From Nitrososphaeraceae archaeon (GTDB taxonomy: Archaea > Thermoproteota > Nitrososphaeria > Nitrososphaerales > Nitrososphaeraceae): a stretch of DNA of 6,035 bases. This document shows positions 1-5,606 of the stretch, piece after piece. Position 1 is the stretch's first letter. Every line of letters starts with the position of its first letter. The notes under the pieces were generated by a model. The model saw nothing but the letters and a program-made list of their open reading frames with translations, was not told the origin of the DNA and searched no databases. Both the position numbers and the translations under genes were made by a program. The stretch spans positions 1 to 6,035 of the forward strand of contig JASHSN010000294.1 of assembly GCA_030038695.1 (NCBI GenBank), given 5' to 3'.

Positions 1-308
1 GGCCTCAAGAGGAAATTATTAAAGTACGTAATCCAGCAAACCCTTCAAAACCGGCAATCGAATTCCGATATTCAGAACAGAGACATATTGATCTAGAACC
101 TGCTAAGGAAAATAAAAATAAATGTGATTACTTGAGGAAGGCAATTACGCTTGTCACTACGCCTGTCTCTGATGAAGAGTTGATAGATTTTCTGAAACAA
201 ATGCAAATTGCAACGTTTGGGATAGTTACAGTTCACAATAATAACAATCACAAGGATGATTTAAGCGAAGATTCGCCGTCATACTTTGTATTCTTGTACA
301 TTAACTAA
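1..308 (+). CDS. 3' end of an unrecognised protein (5'-truncated)
   Basis: An uninterrupted frame begins with the first full codon at base 3, gives 101 residues and ends at TAA 306-308. The real start lies before the window; the only in-frame ATG is deep inside (residue about 66). The visible part is hydrophilic and mixed-charge. A Pro/Lys/Glu/Arg-rich stretch comes first, then a short segment with alternating hydrophobics (ITLVTTPVSDEELIDFLKQ), then an Asn/His/Asp-rich loop, and an aromatic end (SYFVFLYIN). No Cys pairs, membrane spans or catalytic motifs are visible. The alternating pattern could be a small alpha/beta fold, but I do not recognise the family and assign no function. Openness over its whole length and protein-like composition support it as coding. 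It runs toward the minus-strand JAMM gene, with 292 bases between them. Confidence 0.55.
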   Translation, partial: PQEEIIKVRNPANPSKPAIEFRYSEQRHIDLEPAKENKNKCDYLRKAITLVTTPVSDEELIDFLKQMQIATFGIVTVHNNNNHKDDLSEDSPSYFVFLYIN

Positions 309-600
309 CCCAGCCATGGGTATAATGTAATAACGATAAGATGCATCACGAGCTACGATCAAATCTCGCCGATTAGATTTCTGTACTGGCCATCAGTGAT
401 TTTTTTAAAAGATGTTGTCTGCGAGCACCTTGGTTCTTAAGATAAATTCAAACTAGCAGTCTACCGCTAGCTCTGGTGGCTACAACTACAACACTGACAG
501 AGGAATGTAGGTATCCGCGGGCAGCTATTGATCAATTTTTCCGTATCATTAAATGGGACAGGTGAATAGAAGTAGACAACTAACTTGTTTGACCAGTTCG
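309..600. other. Noncoding gap between convergent genes
   Basis: No gene longer than about 20 codons with a normal start is visible on either strand. The frame of the upstream partial gene stays open for 43 codons after its TAA (to TAA 438-440), which is plausible by chance. Two inverted repeats are present: AAATCT/AGATTT at 361-380, and CTAGC-AGTCTACC-GCTAG at 453-470. A run of seven T lies at 400-406. The gap separates two genes that point at each other, so it should mainly hold transcript ends. Confidence 0.5.
361..406 (+). terminator. Possible terminator of the upstream partial gene
   Basis: A 6-bp inverted repeat (AAATCT, 8-base loop, AGATTT) at 361-380 is followed 20 bases later by T7 at 400-406. 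Archaeal termination depends mostly on T-rich tracts in the nontemplate strand, so the T7 run is the stronger part of the evidence. It lies about 90 bases after the stop codon at 306-308. The hairpin is weak and AT-rich and is not directly joined to the T run, so this is tentative. Confidence 0.3.
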
Positions 601-1020
601 TTATATTGAGTCAACGATCTCCAGATCCATGGCTTTTCCATTTCTATCATAAGCACCTGTAGTACTATAATCATAAGGATAACTTATAATAATGGACACG
701 ACGCCATAGTAATTATTCAAATCCTCTAGTGAGGGTTTATTTGAACCGCCTGGATGTGAGTGTGCTGTCCCTACATAAGAAAGATCAAAAGGCAAGTCAT
801 AAGTAGGAAAGCCGGAATAATATGGTCCATGCGTAGAAAAAGGTGGAACAACTAATCCTTCTATTATAATTTGTTGTTTTTTGCTCTTACCTTTCAAAAT
901 TAAGATTCCTTCGTTTGGATGCCAAGATTGAGAATACGTGATAATCCCGTCTGCAACCTGTTTAGTCATCGTGACCTTCCGAGTAACCGGTTCAGGCCTT
1001 TGGCGTTTCCATAGGAACAA
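601..1020 (-). CDS. JAMM/MPN+ family zinc metalloprotease
   Basis: A 139-residue protein, about the length of a stand-alone archaeal JAMM domain. The full JAMM motif is present as HSHP at 87-90 followed by S97 and D100 (H-x-H-x7-S-x2-D): H87, H89 and D100 would bind zinc and S97 would support the oxyanion. The upstream catalytic Glu is probably E37 in HPNEGILILKGK, matching the position in the archaeal AfJAMM prototype as I remember it. A later stretch (IIISYPYD at 110-117) and the C-terminal LEIVD also resemble that protein. Family members cleave isopeptide bonds to ubiquitin-like proteins (desampylase or deubiquitinase activity) in the cytoplasm; the substrate here is unknown. The start is TTG at 1020, the first start after an in-frame stop, with a TATA-like box about 27 bases upstream that suggests a leaderless mRNA. 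ATG at 969 (residue 18) is the alternative and would keep the whole domain. The gene is divergent from nop5. Confidence 0.9.
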   Translation of the reverse strand: MFLWKRQRPEPVTRKVTMTKQVADGIITYSQSWHPNEGILILKGKSKKQQIIIEGLVVPPFSTHGPYYSGFPTYDLPFDLSYVGTAHSHPGGSNKPSLEDLNNYYGVVSIIISYPYDYSTTGAYDRNGKAMDLEIVDSI

Positions 1021-1043
1021 TATGCAGAGTTAATTTGAATCAT

Positions 1044-1051
1044 TATTTTAA
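1044..1051 (-). promoter_or_regulatory. TATA-like box for the JAMM gene
   Basis: On the minus strand this reads TTAAAATA, centred about 27 bases before the TTG start at 1020. That is the usual archaeal distance from TATA box to transcription start. If used, the mRNA would begin at or next to the start codon and be leaderless, which favours TTG 1020 over the internal ATG at 969. Confidence 0.45.
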
Positions 1052-1112
1052 GATTAGTTGCCTATCATTTCACATTTGGCACCATTCTTCGAGTAAATTA
1101 AATTTGCTACCT

Positions 1113-1120
1113 TTTATAAT
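1113..1120 (+). promoter_or_regulatory. TATA box of nop5
   Basis: TTTATAAT is centred about 32 bases before ATG 1149, predicting a transcript start near 1142 and a leader of only a few bases. No Shine-Dalgarno sequence precedes the ATG, which fits a near-leaderless mRNA. The box lies inside the frame that extends upstream to TTG 1035, so it argues against that longer start. The same octamer occurs before fibrillarin and at 5354. Confidence 0.6.
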
Positions 1121-1148
1121 ACCGCTGTTCAGAAAAGTATTATACGAA

Positions 1149-2402
1149 ATGACAAATCGGTGTGCTCTAGTGTTGCTGGAATTGGGTATAGCAGCATACG
1201 ACGAGGGGAACAATATAATAGTCTCAAACAGATTCACTAATCCTGCCCAATCTTTTCATTCTATAAAGTCAGGGAGTGTTCCGACGGAACTTGAGGGACT
1301 TATCAAAGAGCTATCCAAATTTGATCACATATCTGTAAACGATCCGGATGTAAATGCCTTTTTGAGAGCCGCTAATCTTAAAAGCCACATGATGACGGTG
1401 CAGGAACAAGATGAAATTCAGAACAAAAAGCAGATGTTGCTACTGAGATTCGGATTTGTACGCGATGAAAGAGAAGCAATGCGTGAACTTAGAAAATTTG
1501 CTTTAGAAGTATCTTCATACAAGGTAAAGGAGGAATCGCAGAAGTTAGATCTTCACGTGGCTCAAGCGATTAATGCACTCGACGAAATAGATCAAGTCAT
1601 TAACACTTTAGGGGCTAGGATGCGGGAGTGGTACGGTTTACACTTTCCAGAACTGGACAATTTGTTAAGTAGCCTAACTTCTTATGCAGAAATTGTAAAA
1701 AGGGCCGGATCACGAGAAAACGTGTCGGAGGAGATTTTGAGAACGGTTGGGATTGAGGACAGAAAAGTGGATATAATAATCTCTGCTTGCACAAGGAGTA
1801 GGGGAGGTCAGCTAACTGCAGAAAATCTTGAAATTCTGCAAAGGCTTGCAGATCAAATAATTATCCTATCAACGTTACGCAGGACACTAGTAGAACAGGT
1901 GGAATTCATGATGAAAACCGTGGCTCCAAATATCAGAGAGTTATTGACGGCGCCAGTAGGGGCAAGAGTAATTGCTAAAGCAGGGAGCTTGAACAGATTG
2001 GCTATACTCCCTGCAAGCACAATCCAAGTATTAGGTGCGGAGAAGGCACTATTCAGATCACTTCGAACCGGTGCAAATCCCCCGAAGCACGGACTACTGT
2101 TCCAACACTCAATGATACACTCCGCACCTAAATGGCAGCGGGGCAAAATTGCCAGGGCATTGGCGTCAAAGCTAGCAATTGCAGCAAGAATCGATCTCTT
2201 TCGTCCTGGTTTAATGGATTCGTCTGTGGCGACCCGTTTGAATACCCGTATCGCCGAGATTCAAGAGAAATATAAAGAACCTAGAAAGGAATTGAAGAGA
2301 AGCGAAAAATTCAGAGCGCATGGTCGTGGTTCTTATCCGAATAGCTCTAAGCGAATAAAAAATAGAAGAGATCGGAGAAAGTTCTCGAAGCGTCGTGTAT
2401 AG
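1149..2402 (+). CDS. nop5: Nop5 (Nop56/58-like) core protein of box C/D sRNP
   Basis: Scaffold of the archaeal box C/D ribonucleoprotein. It bridges L7Ae-bound guide RNA and fibrillarin for 2'-O-methylation of rRNA. Numbering is from ATG 1149 (417 residues). Residues 1-100 form the fibrillarin-binding N-terminal domain. About 110-255 is the long helical coiled-coil region that mediates dimerisation. The Nop RNA/L7Ae-binding domain follows, with its signature LPASTIQVLGAEKALF at 287-302, then PPKHG near 311-315 and RGKIAR at 331-336. From about 374 the tail is strongly Lys/Arg-rich, as in other Nop5 proteins, and probably contacts RNA. The frame is open back to TTG 1035, but those 38 extra residues look unlike the family and contain the TATA box. 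Fibrillarin follows after 61 bases, the typical partner arrangement. No T-rich terminator separates them, so readthrough into fibrillarin is possible. Confidence 0.95.
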   Translation: MTNRCALVLLELGIAAYDEGNNIIVSNRFTNPAQSFHSIKSGSVPTELEGLIKELSKFDHISVNDPDVNAFLRAANLKSHMMTVQEQDEIQNKKQMLLLRFGFVRDEREAMRELRKFALEVSSYKVKEESQKLDLHVAQAINALDEIDQVINTLGARMREWYGLHFPELDNLLSSLTSYAEIVKRAGSRENVSEEILRTVGIEDRKVDIIISACTRSRGGQLTAENLEILQRLADQIIILSTLRRTLVEQVEFMMKTVAPNIRELLTAPVGARVIAKAGSLNRLAILPASTIQVLGAEKALFRSLRTGANPPKHGLLFQHSMIHSAPKWQRGKIARALASKLAIAARIDLFRPGLMDSSVATRLNTRIAEIQEKYKEPRKELKRSEKFRAHGRGSYPNSSKRIKNRRDRRKFSKRRV

Positions 2403-2419
2403 CGGATAATGCAAGATGG

Positions 2420-2427
2420 TTTATAAT
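2420..2427 (+). promoter_or_regulatory. TATA box of the fibrillarin gene
   Basis: TTTATAAT lies in the 61-base gap between nop5 and fibrillarin, centred about 40 bases before the TTG start. It predicts transcription from about 2450 and a leader of some 14 bases carrying GAGGAT at 2449-2454. Fibrillarin may therefore have its own promoter besides any readthrough from nop5. The 11-mer GGTTTATAATG at 2418-2428 is repeated exactly at 5352-5362. Confidence 0.55.
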
Positions 2428-2463
2428 GCAGCTTGCGTATTGTGGGTCGAGGATTTGTAAAGT

Positions 2464-3144
2464 TTGAACGAATCCACGCTTGACTCAGTTGTATGGATAT
2501 CTATCCGCGGTGAAAAGCGAATAGCGACTTTGAATATGGTTAAAGGTGTTGACGTTTATGGAGAGAATCTAGTCAAATACTGTGGAGAGGAATACAGGAT
2601 TTGGGATCCATTTCGAAGTAAGCTTGCAGGCGCTTTGCAAAATGGCCTAAGGGTTCTTCCGTTCAGGAATAGGAGTAAGGTATTGTATATAGGCGCATCA
2701 ACAGGGACAACTGTAAGCCATATTTCTGATATCGTGGGGATCAATGGTGTAATCTTTGCAGTAGAATCTTCCTCGCGAGTTGGGAGAGAGCTCTTAGAAA
2801 ATCTAGCTTCTAAACGAGAAAATATTGTTCCTATACTTGCAGACGCTCGGAAGCCTCGCTCTTACTTTTCTGTGTTCGGGACAGTGGAAGTACTATACTG
2901 TGATATAGCTCAACCTGACCAAACTGAAATTGCCATAGCAAATTGCCTTGTTTACCTCAAACCTATGGGCGAATTGTTACTGGTGGTCAAGACGAGGAGT
3001 ATCAACGTACTTATGAATCCTAAGACTGTATTTGCTCAAGAGGCAAAGAAACTAAAAAATAACAAGTTCAGTATTGAGCAAATTATAAATTTAGAACCTT
3101 TCGATAAGGACCATGCATTAATCCACGCAATTTATCATCCGTAG
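2464..3144 (+). CDS. flpA: Fibrillarin-like rRNA/tRNA 2'-O-methyltransferase
   Basis: Catalytic subunit of the box C/D sRNP. It transfers methyl from S-adenosylmethionine to the ribose 2'-OH of the base selected by the guide RNA. It is 226 residues, the normal archaeal length without the eukaryotic GAR domain. The N-terminal family signature is visible: KRIATLNMVKG at 18-28, VYGENLVK at 31-38 and YRIWDPFRSKLAGAL at 44-58. The Rossmann SAM motif is VLYIGASTGTT at 73-83, with acidic E101 after strand 2 and D127 in ADAR. The catalytic region shows D147 in YCDIAQPDQ and K176 in VVKTRS, and H217 in KDHALI fits the conserved C-terminal His. The start is TTG 2464: an in-frame TAA sits at 2458-2460, and the next ATG (residue 25) would cut into the conserved N-terminus. 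GAGGAT 9 bases upstream is a reasonable ribosome site. The last 20 codons overlap rnhB on the other strand. Confidence 0.95.
   Translation: MNESTLDSVVWISIRGEKRIATLNMVKGVDVYGENLVKYCGEEYRIWDPFRSKLAGALQNGLRVLPFRNRSKVLYIGASTGTTVSHISDIVGINGVIFAVESSSRVGRELLENLASKRENIVPILADARKPRSYFSVFGTVEVLYCDIAQPDQTEIAIANCLVYLKPMGELLLVVKTRSINVLMNPKTVFAQEAKKLKNNKFSIEQIINLEPFDKDHALIHAIYHP
3054..3059 (-). terminator. Possible oligo-T terminator of rnhB inside fibrillarin
   Basis: The A6 run on the plus strand reads as T6 on the minus strand, about 24 bases after the rnhB stop codon (3085-3083). A T tract at this distance could end the rnhB transcript in archaea. It lies within the Lys/Asn codons of fibrillarin (EAKKLKNN), so the run may simply reflect coding for lysine. 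Confidence 0.25.
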
Positions 3145-3802
3145 TCCCGGGTACTTGTTCAAGCATGATTCTTACAGGCTTCCATGATTTTCTAGCAAAA
3201 TATGGTGCGGATTTGTATCTCGTCACCCAATTTTTGATGAAAATCATGGTTCTCTTGTCTGAAGGATAACCGCTACCTATGTCGTGATAGTTCTCGCGAA
3301 TTCTTTCAATTTCTTTATCACGAATAATTTTAGCGACGATAGATGCGGCTGAAACAACGACATTTAATGAATCCGCATGGTGCAAACAGCAAATGTTTGG
3401 TCTCGGGACCATCAACAAATATTTCTTTATCTTGTTTTTATAACGCTTTAGATTTATGTCACAGGCATCGACGTAGATCGTGTCAGCACGGATATTGTTG
3501 ATAACTTCGGCCATAGCCATTGCTTCAAGCTCATTTAGACCGTTAAGAAAAACGTAACTGTCGATTTCATAACAGGTGATCTTGGATATATAAAGCGAGC
3601 TTGATAACTGTACGATACTTTCAAATAGGCTTTTCCGGGCTATTGGTGTGAGCGTCTTCGAGTCTCTTATGCCCAACTCGTGCAACAAGGAGATGCCATT
3701 TTCTCCAATACTTATACCTGCAACCACTAGAGGTCCGATAACAGATCCACGTCCGGCCTCGTCTACTCCACCTATGAATTCCTTGGCGGCAGTTCTTAGC
3801 AA
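3083..3802 (-). CDS. rnhB: Ribonuclease HII
   Basis: Cleaves RNA in RNA/DNA hybrids and removes single ribonucleotides from DNA, in the cytoplasm, with Mg or Mn. It is 239 residues, slightly longer than the usual 200-230. The family signature is clear: GGVDEAGRGSVIGPLVVAG at 11-29 (catalytic D14 and E15, with the GRG substrate loop), RDSKTLTP at 46-53, D112 in YVDACD, and D144 in HADSLNVVVSAASIVAK, which completes the four-acid DEDD site. The last conserved block, KSWKPV, is at 205-210. The start is TTG 3802: the frame has a stop 10 codons further upstream with no ATG, GTG or TTG between, and later starts would lose the active site. AAGGAT lies just before it. About 29 residues after KSWKPV look unlike the family core, and the last 20 are encoded antisense to the 3' end of fibrillarin. 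The gene is divergent from trm1. Confidence 0.95.
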   Translation of the reverse strand: MLRTAAKEFIGGVDEAGRGSVIGPLVVAGISIGENGISLLHELGIRDSKTLTPIARKSLFESIVQLSSSLYISKITCYEIDSYVFLNGLNELEAMAMAEVINNIRADTIYVDACDINLKRYKNKIKKYLLMVPRPNICCLHHADSLNVVVSAASIVAKIIRDKEIERIRENYHDIGSGYPSDKRTMIFIKNWVTRYKSAPYFARKSWKPVRIMLEQVPGTTDDKLRGLMHGPYRKVLNL

Positions 3803-3837
3803 TACTGATTTATCCTTGTAGCCGGCTGGTTATGTTG

Positions 3838-3857
3838 AGGATACTATTATTTTTTAC
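3838..3857. promoter_or_regulatory. AT-rich element in the rnhB/trm1 divergent promoter region
   Basis: The stretch around ACTATTATTTTTTAC can act as a TATA-like element on either strand. From its centre (about 3847), a start near 3873 on the plus strand would give trm1 a leader of about 27 bases containing GGAAGG (3885-3890), 9 bases before ATG 3900. A start near 3821 on the minus strand would give rnhB a leader of about 18 bases. No better box is seen for either gene, but the match to a consensus is only fair. Confidence 0.35.
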
Positions 3858-3899
3858 GTGAAGAATTTCTTACTGATAAATATTGGAAGGATAAATATA

Positions 3900-5090
3900 A
3901 TGTCCGATATGGTCCAGAAATTATCTGAGTTTGTAGAAACCATCGAGGGCAAGACGAGATTACTGGTCCCGGCCTCCTCATTGTTAGGTAAAGTTCCTTC
4001 AAAGGTTCCAGCGTTCTTTAACCCTTCTGCTAAATTGAATCGGGACATGTCAGTACTCGTATACAAGACATTTGTCCCGGAGATAAAAAAAAATCCTAGG
4101 AGTTTTGGCGATCCTTTTGGAGGGATTGGGGCAAGAGCACTAAGAGTGGCAGTTGAAATACCACAGCTAGAACAAATTTATATAAACGACATAAACGCCG
4201 TCGCAATAGAAGCAGCAAAAAAGGCTTCTGAAATAAATCTTGTGACACAAAAGTGTACCTTTACAACTCAGGAGGTGCTACGATTTCTTACTAACCATGG
4301 CTCAAAAAATTCTGAAAGGTTTTCAGTGGTAGATTTGGATCCGTTCGGTAGTCCAGCACCGTATATTGATTGCGTTCTAAGATCCGTAACCAAAGGGGGA
4401 ATGCTCTCCATCACTGCTACAGATAGTGCCGTTCTGTGCGGTGTACACCCGGAAGTATGTATGCGCAAATACTATGGGAGGCCATTGAACAACCATTATG
4501 CCAGGGAAACTGCTCTTAGGTTAATTATATCATTAATTGCCATAACGGCGTCAAGGCTCGACCTTGCTGTCCATCCGGTTTTTGTTCATGCCAATCTTCA
4601 TTATCTCAGAGCATACATTCTGGTAACAGTTAGTCGTCATGATGCTAATTCGGTCTTTCAAGAAATTGGCTATCTGCGAGACTGCGCGAAGTGTGGAAAT
4701 AGGAATACGATTACAGAGTCGCATAGAGGAAATTCTTGCGAACTATGTGGAAGCAGATACCGTTTTGCTGGCTTTTTATGGATCAAAAGATTGTTTGACA
4801 AGGCTTTTATTAAAAAAATGAGTAATCTCTTAGAGGCGTATGACGACGAAAATGTCTCAATGCGTTACCTCAAGAAGGGTCTTTTTACGTGTATTGAAGA
4901 GCTTGACGATATCCCATTTTATTTTCTCTCTGATGAAATTGCTTCTAGACTGCGTACAAATCCGAATCCGTTACAAAAGATTATTGAACGCCTAAACTCG
5001 ATTGGTTACAGAGCTTCTAGATCTAGTTTAGACCCTAACGGTTTTAAGACAGACGCAAGCATCGATCAGATATTAGACCTTCTTAAATAA
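3900..5090 (+). CDS. trm1: tRNA (guanine26-N2)-dimethyltransferase Trm1
   Basis: Methylates N2 of G26 in tRNA, usually twice, using S-adenosylmethionine. Numbered from ATG 3900 it has 396 residues, close to the usual archaeal length of about 380. The N-terminal block EGKTRLLVP and VPAFFNPSAKLNRDMSV are typical of Trm1. SAM motif I is GDPFGGIGARALR near 70-82, D97 in INDIN is the acidic SAM ligand, and the catalytic motif VDLDPFGSP is at 144-152. HANLHYLRAYILV marks the end of the methyltransferase domain. C262, C265, C280 and C283 form a CxxC...CxxC zinc site in the C-terminal domain. The family-typical end GYRASRSSLDPNGFKTDA precedes the stop. ATG 3900 is preferred because GGAAGG sits 9 bases upstream and the 14 extra residues from GTG 3858 look unconserved; GTG 3858 remains possible. 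An unusually long open stretch follows the stop in the same frame. Confidence 0.95.
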   Translation: MSDMVQKLSEFVETIEGKTRLLVPASSLLGKVPSKVPAFFNPSAKLNRDMSVLVYKTFVPEIKKNPRSFGDPFGGIGARALRVAVEIPQLEQIYINDINAVAIEAAKKASEINLVTQKCTFTTQEVLRFLTNHGSKNSERFSVVDLDPFGSPAPYIDCVLRSVTKGGMLSITATDSAVLCGVHPEVCMRKYYGRPLNNHYARETALRLIISLIAITASRLDLAVHPVFVHANLHYLRAYILVTVSRHDANSVFQEIGYLRDCAKCGNRNTITESHRGNSCELCGSRYRFAGFLWIKRLFDKAFIKKMSNLLEAYDDENVSMRYLKKGLFTCIEELDDIPFYFLSDEIASRLRTNPNPLQKIIERLNSIGYRASRSSLDPNGFKTDASIDQILDLLK

Positions 5091-5293
5091 GACGAGGTTA
5101 AGTTCAAGTGGAGTCCACTCAAAACCAATAAGAGGAATGATGAAGCCTGTACTTCTAAAATAACAGGACTATCTTGTTTAACATGCTTTGCAATCAAAGT
5201 GAAGTTTAAAGATCCATTTTGGAATCTAATTACGGTGGGTACTGAAAAAATATTGATTCAAAAGCTAGTTTCTATCATCTCGATTGGTATGAT

Positions 5294-5307
5294 GTATCAT
5301 ATGATAC
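5294..5307. repeat. Perfect 14-base palindrome, possible operator
   Basis: GTATCATATGATAC is exactly self-complementary. It overlaps a second inverted repeat, TATGAT-GT-ATCATA, immediately upstream (5288-5301). It lies about 50 bases before the orphan TATA box at 5354. A dimeric regulator could bind here, but the sequence is AT-rich and no regulator gene is in the window. Confidence 0.35.
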
Positions 5308-5353
5308 TGATATACAACACAATAATATAGAATTAGTAACCTTATTTTAAAGG

Positions 5354-5361
5354 TTTATAAT
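5354..5361 (+). promoter_or_regulatory. Orphan TATA box (TTTATAAT)
   Basis: This is the same octamer as in front of nop5 and fibrillarin, and it shares the 11-mer GGTTTATAATG with the fibrillarin promoter. It predicts a transcript starting near 5384, but no recognisable coding gene begins there. The transcript could be a noncoding RNA or a leader of about 220 bases for the repeat protein at 5607. Confidence 0.4.
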
Positions 5362-5425
5362 GTTTGAAGGGGTTCTGAATATTCGGGGAAAAGCTAATTC
5401 AATTGTATCAGGAAATGAATTGTGA

Positions 5426-5480
5426 TTATATGCCACCACTCATACTTACCAGTTGCATCTAGCCGGGGATGGTGATATAA
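5426..5480 (+). repeat. Bulged 11-bp inverted repeat, possible RNA stem-loop
   Basis: TTATAT-(GC)-CACCA at 5426-5438 pairs with TGGTG-ATATAA at 5470-5480. All 11 bases on each side are complementary apart from a two-base GC bulge on the left arm, leaving a 31-base loop. It lies about 40 bases downstream of the start predicted from the orphan TATA box, so it could be part of a noncoding RNA or a structured leader. Half the stem is A/T. Confidence 0.35.
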
Positions 5481-5491
5481 AATTTTAACTT

Positions 5492-5596
5492 ATGAAGCAA
5501 GTTTGGGATACAGTGCGTTTAATCCAATTGTACGTCGGGAGTATAGAACATTTGAGTACATGCAAGTTCGTAAATGTATTTATTTATAGTACATAA
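5492..5596 (+). CDS. Doubtful 34-residue small ORF
   Basis: ATG 5492 opens 34 codons to TAA 5594-5596, ending 10 bases before GTG 5607. The peptide starts MKQVWDTVRLIQLYVG and ends FVNVFIYST: moderately hydrophobic, one Cys, no known motif. No ribosome site precedes it, and the AT-rich GATATAAAAT at 5475-5484 is too close to be a well-spaced TATA box. It may be chance or a leader peptide. Confidence 0.15.
   Translation: MKQVWDTVRLIQLYVGSIEHLSTCKFVNVFIYST
5583..5588 (+). promoter_or_regulatory. TATA-like box before the repeat protein
   Basis: TTTATA lies about 21 bases before GTG 5607 (centre to start codon), close to the archaeal spacing for a leaderless transcript. A second candidate, TATATA at 5598-5603, is too near the start codon. 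If TTTATA is the promoter, the alternative ATG at 5574 would not be transcribed. Confidence 0.35.
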
Positions 5597-5606
5597 CTAT
5601 ATAGTA

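Larger units (their letters stand above)
5091..5606. other. Long intergenic region with candidate regulatory and RNA elements
   Basis: About 515 AT-rich bases between trm1 and the repeat protein carry no recognisable gene. In order they hold an interrupted inverted repeat just after trm1 (AGTGGA-G-TCCACT, 5108-5120) and an in-phase open frame to TAG 5328-5330. A perfect palindrome at 5294-5307 comes next, then an orphan TATA box at 5354-5361, a bulged inverted repeat at 5426-5480, a 34-codon ORF at 5492-5596 and a TATA-like sequence just before GTG 5607. No tRNA, rRNA or CRISPR-like sequence was seen. Confidence 0.5.

Noticed and set aside
452..470. tRNA-like fragment (GGTAGAC within GCTAG arms on the minus strand)
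   Set aside because: Only a 5-bp hairpin resembling a D-arm is present. No acceptor stem, anticodon arm or T-arm can be fitted around it.
1035..1148. 38-codon upstream extension of nop5 from TTG 1035
   Set aside because: The residues are unlike the Nop5 N-terminus, the stretch contains the TATA box at 1113-1120, and ATG 1149 begins exactly where the family homology starts.
1853..2414. Minus-strand open frames within nop5
   Set aside because: Antisense shadows of a strongly conserved gene, with no recognisable motif or promoter of their own. The same holds for 2556-2744, 3854-4066, 4268-4468 and 4639-4821 inside fibrillarin and trm1.
5137..5143. Box C-like ATGATGA as the start of a C/D guide RNA
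   Set aside because: No box D (CTGA) at a suitable distance and no internal C'/D' pair; the nearest CTGA is about 100 bases away. It is also an ordinary chance motif in this AT-rich DNA.
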